Assembly: GCF_008728515.1 (NCBI RefSeq)
Contig: NC_044996.1
Coordinates: forward strand, 131,224,923-131,288,922
Reading direction: 5' to 3'
From: Papio anubis
Lineage: Eukaryota; Chordata; Mammalia; Primates; Cercopithecidae
Length of the DNA: 64,000 bases
The notes beneath the pieces are model-generated. The model was not told where the DNA came from and made no database searches. It saw only the letters and a program-made list of their open reading frames with translations. Both the position numbers and the translations under genes were made by a program. Numbering within the stretch: position 1 is the first letter of the stretch; every line of letters begins with the position of its first letter. This document shows positions 56,623 through 64,000 of this stretch, piece by piece.

Positions 56623-57067
56623 TGTATTAGTCCATGTTCACGCTCATAATTAGACAAGGGTTATGAGTTTTGGGGAGGAATACCACAGAGATGCCATTCT
56701 CATCACATCATATCAAGAGTATAGGCTATCAACATAACTTATGGCTGAGGTACCCGAGACTGGGCAATTTACAAAAGAAATAGGTTTATTGGATTTACAG
56801 TTCCACATGGCTGGGGAGGCCTCACAATCATGGCAGAAGGCAAGGAGGAGTAAGTCACATCTTACATGGATGGCAGCAGGCAAAGAGAGGTTGTGCAGGG
56901 AAATTCCCTTTTCTAAAGCCATCAGATCTCGTGAGACCTATTCACTATCACAAGAACAGCACAGGAAAGACCTGCCCGCATGATTCAATCACACCCCACT
57001 GTGTCCCTCCCAAAACACGTATGAATTCAAGATGAACTTGGAGTGGGAACACAGCCAAACCATATCA
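56623..57067 (-). mobile_element. THE1 solo LTR (ERVL-MaLR), antisense, with a foreign insert
   Basis: The ends are canonical: 'tgtattagtccatgttcacg' on the left and ..aaccatatca on the right. The body shows 'gggcaatttacaaaagaaat', 'ttccacatggctggggaggc', 'ctaaagccatcagatctcgt' and 'cgcatgattcaatcacaccc'. Between 56643 and 56751, where about 17 bases ('gctgctgataaagacat'-like) are expected, there are 109 bases copied from the L1 about 1 kb upstream. The 80-codon + frame (56741-56983) is LTR noise. Non-coding endogenous retroviral relic. Confidence 0.92.
56643..56751 (+). repeat. Inserted copy of the 109-bp duplication inside THE1
   Basis: It reads ctcataattagac ... ggctgaggt. Compared with 55661-55769 it differs at about six of 109 sites with no gap, then switches abruptly to THE1 sequence on both sides. 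Confidence 0.93.
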
Positions 57068-57380
57068 CCATGGTTTAACCAAATAAAAAATACAGGTACA
57101 GCCCGGGTTTTCTTAGATATTCCTCCTAATATACTGTCATCCTAAAGCTATTGGAGAGGTCAGGTTCAGCAGCTCAAATTTTGAAATGCAGCCCATCACC
57201 CATGACAGTGAGTCCCAGGAATTTTTTGACTCTGCAGTGTGAAAAAGGCTTGACACAATCTTGTGATACTGAAAAGAAAATGACATGTAAGTATATGAAT
57301 GTGTGTTTTTTGTTTTAGGCACATTAAATATAGTTTGATTTACTTTTATAGTATCTATAGTTAAATTGATGGTTATATGG
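57068..57380. other. Unrecognised gap between two MaLR LTRs
   Basis: No element recognised. An 89-codon antisense frame (57137-57406) has no domain. Confidence 0.5.
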
Positions 57381-57771
57381 TGTGATGGTTTTGGTGTATC
57401 TCCCAAAGTTTATGTATTGTCAACTTGATCCCCAGTGCAACAGTGTTGAGAGGTGGGATCTTTAAGAGGTGATCAGGTCATGAGGGCTCTACCATCATGA
57501 ATGAACTAGTACAATTATCACAGGAGTGTTTTCCTGATAAAAGGATGAGTTCACCACCACCCCCTTCCCTTCTCTCTCTCTCTCTCTCAGGAGTGCGTGG
57601 GTTATATACCTTCCATCATGTTATGAATCAGCAAGAAGGCCCTTATCAGATGCATTTCCTCAGTACGTTGACCTTTCCAACCTCTCAACAATGAGCCAAA
57701 CAAATTGCTGTTGATTACAAATTATCCATGCTCAGGTATTCTGTTATAGCAGTGCAGAATGGACTAAAACA
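57381..57771 (+). mobile_element. MST solo LTR (ERVL-MaLR), sense
   Basis: 'tgtgatggttttggtgtatc', 'gttgagaggtgggatcttta', 'aggtcatgagggctctacca', 'cctgataaaaggatgagttc' and a CT run (57574-57590), then 'atcagcaagaaggcccttat' and a final ..atggactaaaaca. Complete LTR of about 390 bp. Flanks tatgg and tatag may be a one-mismatch 5-bp duplication. No internal region attached. Confidence 0.9.
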
Positions 57772-58090
57772 TATAGTCAATGGAGATTTAGAATCAGGGA
57801 AATAATTCTGTGAGGGCATTCATCCCTGGATAATGGAAAGCTCCAGAAGGCTCAAGGATGTTTCCTGGCCTCACATTTGAGCCAATAAAATTTACCTTTC
57901 CTAAGATGAATTTTGTGAAGTCCTTGTGAAATCATCAGTTTGTCTCCCTCTCTTCCATCCACCTCTCCCCCTCTCATTCCTCTCCGTTTTGCTCTTTCTT
58001 ATCCCAGTCAATGAAAATCTTTCTGAATGTCAGGTATGCTTGTCAGCATTACTCTAGCTTCTGACTTTGTAAAACAATAAAATGTTCCTA
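57772..58090. other. Unrecognised gap
   Basis: Pyrimidine-rich part at about 57940-57990 ('cacctctccccctctcattc'). Nothing else recognised. Confidence 0.5.
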
Positions 58091-58330
58091 ATGAGAACAC
58101 TTGGACATGGGGCGGGGAACATCATACGTGGGGGCCTGTCAGGGGCTGGGGGGCTGGGGGAGGGATAGCATTAGGAGAAATACCTAATGTAAATGACGAG
58201 TTGATGGGTACAGCAAACCAACATGGCAAATGTATACCTATGTAACAAACCTGCACGTTGTGCACATGTATCCTAGAACTTAAAGTATAATAAACAAACA
58301 AACAAAACAAAACAAAAACCAAAAAAAATT
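58091..58330 (+). mobile_element. L1PA 3' UTR stub, sense, with G-rich tract
   Basis: It begins 'aatgagaacacttggacatg' and includes the polypurine G-tract at 58142-58163, the 'atgtaaatgacgagttgatg' block and 'gtatcctagaacttaaagta', then AATAAA and a tail of CAAA units. It is about 240 bp of a 6-kb element. Target duplication is not clear (aaaatgttcct upstream and aaaaattcct downstream are similar). Confidence 0.93.
58142..58163 (+). other. Potential G-quadruplex in the L1 3' UTR
   Basis: Four G-blocks of 4, 6, 5 and 3 separated by one or two bases (gggg-ct-gggggg-ct-ggggg-a-ggg). This is the conserved L1PA 3' UTR motif. Confidence 0.75.
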
Positions 58331-58339
58331 CCTTTTTTT

Positions 58340-59045
58340 TCTCTATTCCGTGGAATAGTCTTAATTGTTTAGGAATATCTGAAATTTAAAGACTTGGAAA
58401 AATGCACCTGCAAAGCATTTTGTTTTTCTTCTATAGTTATTGGTCTATTTAAGTTTTCTGCTTCTTTCTGGATATATTTTTAAATATGTATTCCTAGAAA
58501 TCCTTTCACTTTATCCAAGTTTTAAAAATTGCTACCATAGAAGTATGTATTTTTATAATTCTTTTCTATTTCCTCTGTATATATGATGGTCTTATATTAT
58601 TCCTAATTTTGTTTGCGGAGATTTATCTTTTTCACAATTAGACTAGTTAGGGGTTCTTCTATATTTTCCTAATGTTTAAAGAAAACACATCATTTTTTCT
58701 GAATTTTTATTTATTCATGTCTTTTAATTTAAGTAATATATTTATTCTGCTTTCCTTTGGCTTATATGTCTTGTTATTTACTTGCTAAGTTAACTGCTAA
58801 ATTTGTTAATTTTATTTTTATTGGTTTAATAAATGACTTATTATCTGGAAACAATATCCATATCCCATGTAGATAATTCACATTATCAATATTTTTAGAT
58901 GTTCAACAGTTGCTGATTTTATTTGGTCTTTGACCCAAGTTGTTTTAGTATAGGTTCAAAATCCTTTAAGACGTTGATGTGTTTGTTTATCATTTTGTTC
59001 TTTATTTTTAGTTTCATTTCATAACCTTATCTTTCAATATATAGA
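58340..59045 (-). mobile_element. Ancient LINE-1 ORF2 fragment, antisense
   Basis: 'gttattggtctatttaagtt', 'ttctgcttctttctggatat', 'attcctagaaatcctttcac', 'tttatccaagttttaaaaat' and 'ttctgctttcctttggctta' are antisense ORF2 landmarks between the endonuclease and RT domains of old L1s, in order. Highly eroded. Confidence 0.6.
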
Positions 59046-59131
59046 ATGGACCATCTTTACATCTATAGGATTTCATCTACTAATGCAAACGGCATGGTGC
59101 ATATGCCACTGTGGGCTTTCCGCACAACAGA

Positions 59132-59159
59132 TGTGTGTGTGTGTGTGTGTGTGTGTGTG
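59132..59159. repeat. (TG)n microsatellite
   Basis: Fourteen pure TG units. The valine/cysteine run of the overlapping 97-codon + frame (59046-59339) derives from it. Confidence 0.95.
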
Positions 59160-59430
59160 AGAAAAGAATCTACATTTAATGTAGCCAAAATGTTACATGT
59201 ATCCATACAATTATGTATCGCTCTTTGGTATCACAAAGAGCACATCTACGCTGTTAGTATTAAGACCTTGAGATTTTTACAAAGGCAAATACAACCAACA
59301 AACCACTTTTCAACCAAAATAGAGCTAAATGTAACCTGAAAGGGAACTAAGAAGCAGACATTCATTCCTATATCATCAAACATAGGGTTTTTTCTACCAT
59401 GTTTCAGTTGGAGTATGGCTTCCTCTACTG

Positions 59431-59590
59431 CAGTGTTTACTAAATGTGTCTGCAGGCTAGAATCAGCTGCGAAATTTCTAGACATTTTAAATCCCAGGCC
59501 GAACCCATGAACAATTAAATCAAAGTCTCTGGAATGGGATACAGGCATCAGTATTTATGAATCACCCCAAATAATTCAATGTGTATATTC
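59431..59590. mobile_element. MER5-like remnant
   Basis: 'cagtgtttactaaatgtgtc', 'taaatcccaggccgaaccca' and 'gatacaggcatcagtattta' follow MER5A order. Weak. Confidence 0.4.
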
Positions 59591-59656
59591 CATGCAAACG
59601 ATCTAGGACACACACAGCTGAACCTTGCTTGCAATCAATCCTCAGTGTTGTAAATC

Positions 59657-59838
59657 AGTTGTTCTCAAACTTGAGCTGCATCAGAATAACTGGAAAAGCT
59701 GTTAAAACACAGATTTCTGGTCCTCACCTTAGAGTGTCTGATTCAGTAATTCTGGAGTGAAGCATGAGAATGGACATTTCTAACAAGTTCCCTGATAATG
59801 TTGATGCTGCTATTCCTCAGACTACATTTTGAGAATCT
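59657..59838. mobile_element. hAT-Charlie MITE (MER5A-like)
   Basis: 'cagttgttctcaaacttgag', 'ctgcatcagaataactggaa', 'gtctgattcagtaattctgg' and 'ttctaacaagttccctgata' are followed by a closing 'acattttgagaatcttt', with its terminal inverted repeats recognisable. Confidence 0.75.
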
Positions 59839-59883
59839 TTTTGTATTGAGCCTTAGTTCCAGAAAACATATTTGAAATTAATA

Positions 59884-59960
59884 TTTTTATTATTATTATT
59901 TTATTATACTTTAAGTTCTAGGGTACCTGTGCACAATGTGCAAGTTTGTTACATATGTAT
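59884..59960 (-). mobile_element. L1PA 3' terminal stub, antisense (about 75 bp)
   Basis: TTATTATTATTATTTTATTA tail, then 'tactttaagttctagggtac' and 'ctgtgcacaatgtgcaagtt' with 'tgttacatatgtata'. Only the last 60 or so bases of the 3' UTR were copied, an extreme 5' truncation. Confidence 0.88.
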
Positions 59961-60009
59961 AAAAAAATTTATAATTTAGGAAAACATAATGAATGACTTT
60001 TACACACCA

Positions 60010-60357
60010 ACAACCCAGAGGAACTGCTGGAGAATTATGCTGGTAAAAAAAGCTAACCATCAAAAGTTGTATGCTGTACAATTCCATATATGTAACATTC
60101 TTTAACAAATAACAAAATGAAGAACAAATTAGTGATTTCCAGACGTTAATGAGGGTGTGGAGGTGGGAGGGAAGTGTGTGTGGCTAGAAAGAGCAACATG
60201 ACTGATCACTGTATTGATTTACATATTCTGCATCTTGTAATATCAATGCCAATATCCTGGGAGTGCTGTCATTCTATAGTTTCACAAGGTGTTACCATTG
60301 GCAAAAATTGGGTAAAGGGTAAACAAATAAAAAAAATAAAATAAAAATAAAAAAATT
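60010..60357 (+). mobile_element. Old LINE-1 3' end (L1ME-type), sense
   Basis: 'ggagaattatgctggtaaaa', 'tgctgtacaattccatatat', 'aacaaattagtgatttccag', 'gatcactgtattgatttaca' and 'cattctatagtttcacaagg' parallel the copy at 17540-17930. It ends in an A-rich AAAAT repeat (60328-60357). Confidence 0.6.
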
Positions 60358-60941
60358 AATCTGTAGCAAGAATTCTTTCAAGAAGCCACCATGACTAAAG
60401 CTTCCAAAAAGAAAACATTGAGTACATTTTTCAAGACCATATAAACTTAGATTTAACAAACCTGCTGTACTCTCCTTTAATATGTCTTCATGAGGTATTT
60501 ATTAACAAGTACTTCATAGGTGGCCAACTTAATTGCCATATTAACAATTCAAGTGTGATGTAATTGCTTCAATCTAAGAATTTTAGCATTTCAGCATTAA
60601 TTTCTAATTAACTGCTATTTTCTCATGTTTTTATGAGCTCATCTTTGTGTAGATTAATTCTTAATCTGCACTGATTTTCACAGTAAAAGGACTCAATGTT
60701 TCTTTTCTCTCTGAGGATATATGATACTAGTTAGAATATAAGAAAACTTCTCCATTGTGATTTAGTTTCTGCATGTGAACATAGGTGTGTCAGCAGTTGT
60801 GAACACTAACACAGTGCAGTGGGTTCCAGATATTAAAGACAACAATGCAGTTGTAGTTTGGAGGTTTTGAATTTGTATGCTGAACAGGTGACTAAAACTT
60901 GCATGAGATAGCCATACCCTCTGGTAGCTTAGACCCTAAGA
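60358..60941. other. Unrecognised non-coding sequence
   Basis: Nothing recognised. Confidence 0.5.
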
Positions 60942-61145
60942 CAAAGGTCAACAAACTATGGCCCATGGGCCAAATCCAGCCCACTGCCTATTTTTGTAAA
61001 TTTTATTAGAACACTGTTAAATTCATTCCTATATATATTATCTATGGCTGCTTTGGGCTTATAATGGCAGACTTGAGTAGTTCTACCTACAAAGCCTAAA
61101 ATATTTACTACCTGGTCCTTTATATAAAAAGTTTGTTAGCCCTAT
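60942..61145 (-). mobile_element. hAT-Charlie MITE (MER1-type, short form)
   Basis: 'ggtcaacaaactatggccca', 'tgggccaaatccagcccact' and 'ttatctatggctgctttggg' are followed by 'aaagcctaaaatatttacta' and 'aaaagtttgttagccct'. It is the opposite orientation and shorter form of the element at 47653-47982. Confidence 0.8.
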
Positions 61146-62539
61146 TAATCAAGGTTCTTTGTGTAGTAATGATTAGCCATCCACATATTCATGCAGCCAT
61201 AAGATCATTCCATCCACATTCTTCCTCATACATGGTTCACAAGGCTACCCCAAAAACTTTGTAAATGTCTCACTGAAGTCCTAGACTCATAAACCTGTCA
61301 AAAATGTAAATAGGGTTACTTTGTCATGACTTATGCATACTGAATCTGCTACTGGCTGGCAATTGGGGTTCATTTAGGGCTTGTCACTTTAAGAACCCAA
61401 GGGTTATCTTGCTGAATCACAGCCCTAGTTGCCTAACTCTAATGTTCTTCATAAGGAGTCTCCAAGGAATATTTTTTTGTATGGCTTATCCTCATTACTA
61501 ATCCCCTCTTTTGTAATAAATGGTAGTTAACATCAGGAGAAGTTTGAAAAAGGTCAAGAAAATGTGTTACGATGACAATGATAGAAACCACAGAAATGGG
61601 TACATGTTGGGAAAGGATGATACTCACCTTAAAGGTTAATATCATGGGTTTGGCCTTGAATTTAAAGGGTTTTAATACTGGGCTTAAAGATGTGAAAGAG
61701 AAAAGTGGCCATGTCATCACAACTTGCTATTAAAATGAGTTATATGGGGATGGGAAATTAGCATCTCCTATTGAATCCAATAATTAAAATAATGATAATT
61801 TGCAAGAGAAAAAAAATGCAGATGGAAAAGCAAAAGAAATGTGACTCGAACATTGTCAATTTCCATGTCCTAACAGCAGAAAACAGCGAAAGATAAGAAT
61901 CTGTATGGAGTGAGGTGTGATGTGGTTAAGGAAGCAGCTATGGCAAGCAAGAGGGAAGTAAATTAAAACATGAGAGAGGAGATTAAGAAAAGTCAATAAT
62001 AACTTGGAAATAAATGTGATAAGATGGCAGAAAGGAAGCCAGCTGAGTGAGGGAAGTTGGAGCCATCTTGTGCCTCACTGCTCTAGAGACTGTACCATGA
62101 ATACCAAATTTAGCTCTGTCATGAAACATCGAAGATTTGTAGAAGACATGAGACTAGTGATGAAAATTACTAAGCCCTGGGAAAAAGTAATTTATAGATA
62201 AAGCCATGGATGCTTCTTATCAGATAGGTGATGAGTAGAGAACAGTGCAGTAGAAAAGGAACTTGAAATAAATACTTCTGCCCCACTAAGAAAATAAGGT
62301 AGTTTTGTGCCCATTATTCTTGTATTTACATTTTTATGATCACTCTGTATGAATCGAATCGCACAGTAAAGTTCAAATCTTGCTCCCCTGATTCTGCTGA
62401 AGAAAAAAGAAAGGAAAACACAGGGAGAAAAGAGAGTTGTGGAGATATTTGCTGCTGTTTTATCCTTAATCAGAGATTTAAGTGACAGGGGAAGTATATA
62501 TTGATATTGATTGATTTTATTGTACATTTTAGATTTATG
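61146..62539. other. Unrecognised non-coding sequence
   Basis: No repeat family or gene recognised in about 1.4 kb. Frames up to 111 codons (62192-62527, minus) have no domain. Confidence 0.5.
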
Positions 62540-62830
62540 CTTACTTATTGAGCCCCTGCTTGATCAATTTTAAGAATTTTAAATTTAAATTTCCTTAAAA
62601 GAGCCTCTCTTGTTGCCAGGTACTGTTTTAGGAGATAGCCAAATAAGACATAGTCTCTGTCTTCAAGGACCCGTTTGAATAGAAGAATAAGTAGTCAGGT
62701 ATTTAATGTATGTACTATAATGAAGAGCGTCAAAGGGGAGATATTGAGATGAGTCTAAGATTGCCCAGAAGTAACATCTAAATTGAGACCAGAAGGGTGA
62801 TTATCAGTTATTTAAAAAAAGGGTTGGGGT
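62540..62830 (-). mobile_element. LINE-2 3' fragment, antisense
   Basis: 'cttacttattgagcccctgc', 'ttgccaggtactgttttagg', 'agatagccaaataagacata' and 'gtctctgtcttcaaggaccc' match the reverse-complement L2 3' end ('tattgagcacctactatgtgccaggcactgt.. cagtgaacaagacagacaaggtccctgccctcatgg'). Confidence 0.55.
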
Positions 62831-63352
62831 ACAGATATTCTATACAAAAGGAATATGAGATGTTATGGTAAACGGATTGCAAAAGGCCCCAGTTCTCCAC
62901 CTATTTATGTATCCATGCCTTTACAATATGAATTTGTATTTCCTTTCATAAAGCAGTGGGCTCTTTTTCCAATTCCTTTGTCCTGGGCTGATTTTCTGAC
63001 TTGCTTTGGCCTATAGAATGCTACAGAAGTGAGCCTATGTCAGTTCCATGCTTAGGCATCAAGAGATTTTGCACAATTCCACTCTCTTTCTTTGAACTCT
63101 ATCACCACCATGAAAATAAGCCAGGGCCTACCTATTGCAGGATGAGAGACCATGTGGAGGACAGACACATCATGCCCAATGAGGCCATGCTAGACCATGC
63201 TAGACCAGCCAGCCCCCAACTGACCTGCCAACTGAGCAAAGGCATATGGGCTAGTCTAATGGAGATTGGATGAGTCTGGCCCATATCAGCAGAATCTCTC
63301 AGCTGACCCATAGGTTTATGGGAAGTAATAAATAATTGTTATCATAAGACAC
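62831..63352. other. Unrecognised non-coding sequence
   Basis: No element recognised. A 90-codon + frame (63001-63273) has no domain. Confidence 0.5.
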
Positions 63353-63725
63353 TGATATGGTTTGGCTGTGTCCCCACCCAAATCTCATTTTGAATTGTAG
63401 TTCCTATAATTCCCATACATCATGTGGATTTAAAACCTGCAGTGGGAGGTAATTGAATCATGGGGGCAGGTTTTTCCCATGCTGTTCTTGTGATAGTGAA
63501 TTAGTCTCATGAGATCTGATGGTTTTATAAAGGGCAGTTTATGAACTGCACACGCTCTCTTGCCTGCCACCATGTAAGACATGCCTTTGCTCCTCCTTCA
63601 CCTTCTGCCCCAATTGTGAGGCCTCCCCAGCCATGTGTAACTGTGAATCCATTAACCCTCTTTTTCTTCATAAATTATCCAGTCTCAGGTATTTCTTCAT
63701 AGCAGTACGAAAATGGACTAATACA
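63353..63725 (+). mobile_element. THE1 5' LTR (ERVL-MaLR), sense
   Basis: 'tgatatggtttggctgtgtc', 'gtgggaggtaattgaatcat', 'tctcatgagatctgatggtt' with 'ttataaagggcag' (a TATA-like segment), 'ccaccatgtaagacatgcct' and a closing ..aaatggactaatacag. About 373 bp. It is directly followed by internal sequence, so it is a 5' LTR and not a solo one. Confidence 0.95.
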
Positions 63726-64000
63726 GTAAATTGGTACTGGTAGAGTAGGGTACAGCTATTAAGATACCCAAAAATATGGAAGCGACTTTGGAACTGAGTA
63801 ACACGCAGAGGATTCTGTTTGGAGGGCTCAGAAGAAGAGAAGATGTGGGAAAGTTTGGAGCTTCCTAGAGACTTGTGGAATGAAGTCCAGGCTGAGGTGA
63901 TCTCAGGTGGACATAATGAACTATTTGGGAAGTGGAGCAAAGGTGATTCTTGCTATGCTTTAGCAAAGAGACTGGTGGCATTTTGTCTCTGCCCTAGAGA
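63726..64000 (+). mobile_element. THE1 internal region, running off the window
   Basis: 'gtaaattggtactggtagag', 'gatacccaaaaatatggaag', 'cgactttggaactgagtaac' and 'gtgggaaagtttggagcttc' are the 5' internal sequence of THE1. About 35 bases usually present between 'gagacttgt' and 'aatgaagtccag' are missing near 63875. The MaLR internal region is not known to encode functional protein. The 90-codon antisense frame (63668-63940) is noise. Confidence 0.92.

Noticed and set aside
60388..60430. Kozak-like 'gccaccatgact' start
   Set aside because: The frame after it closes quickly, and the context is featureless non-coding DNA.
62192..62527. 111-codon minus open frame
   Set aside because: No domain, no conservation clue and no promoter or splice context.
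1..64000. tRNA, rRNA, snRNA or processed pseudogenes of host genes
   Set aside because: No cloverleaf-type A/B-box pair outside Alu, no U6-like or ribosomal motifs and no spliced-gene retrocopy were recognised. A tRNAscan-SE and Infernal run would be decisive and I could not do it.

Overview
This window is nuclear DNA of an Old World monkey (Cercopithecidae). Its Alu, L1PA, THE1 and MST content is primate. Two AluY copies (38732-39055 and 43545-43854) carry variants that I associate with macaque/baboon-type AluY and not with human AluY: a 'ggccgga' or 'atccggccac' site, 'ctcaagcctg' in the left arm, and 'ggcgtaaaccc' in the right arm. Genus cannot be called from this. The DNA is AT-rich and intergenic or deep-intronic in character. 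I found no credible host coding exon, tRNA, rRNA, CpG island or CRISPR-like array. Every long open frame is either a retroelement remnant or a chance or low-complexity frame.

Layout. 1-8.1 kb is old, mostly unrecognised sequence with an ancient L1, an L2 piece and one AluS. 8.1-11.2 kb is an old sense L1 split by an Alu and a TA/CA microsatellite, followed by an antisense L1 3' part. 11.3-25.4 kb holds MIR fragments, a 5'-truncated L1 (14.4-15.5 kb), a MaLR LTR, a MER2 element and much featureless sequence. 25.7-32.1 kb is the dominant feature: an older antisense L1, then a nearly full-length antisense L1PA (26.2-31.85 kb) with decayed ORF2, ORF1 and a partial 5' UTR, abutting a truncated Alu. 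32.8-36.1 kb is ancient L1 containing an MLT1 LTR and a 148-bp L1PA stub with a perfect 16-bp target duplication. 38-44 kb holds four Alus and an ERV1-type LTR interrupted by one of them. 44.5-50.2 kb has small hAT-Charlie, MIR and LTR remnants. 50.26-54.6 kb is two L1 fragments joined head-to-head, a 2-kb imperfect palindrome. 55.2-58.3 kb has an old L1 3' region, a THE1 LTR carrying a local copy of part of that L1, and an MST LTR. 58.3-63.3 kb is old L1, MER5/MER1-like elements and featureless DNA. The window ends inside a THE1 provirus whose 5' LTR begins at 63353.

There is no gene system here. The content is a layered record of retroelement insertions and rearrangements. The most informative structures are the head-to-head L1 pair, the 109-bp duplicated patch inside a THE1 LTR, the L1PA/Alu junction where both elements are truncated and the flanks do not match, and the OWM-type AluY copies. 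Subfamily names rest on recalled consensus features and have not been checked by RepeatMasker. No previously undescribed biological system was found.
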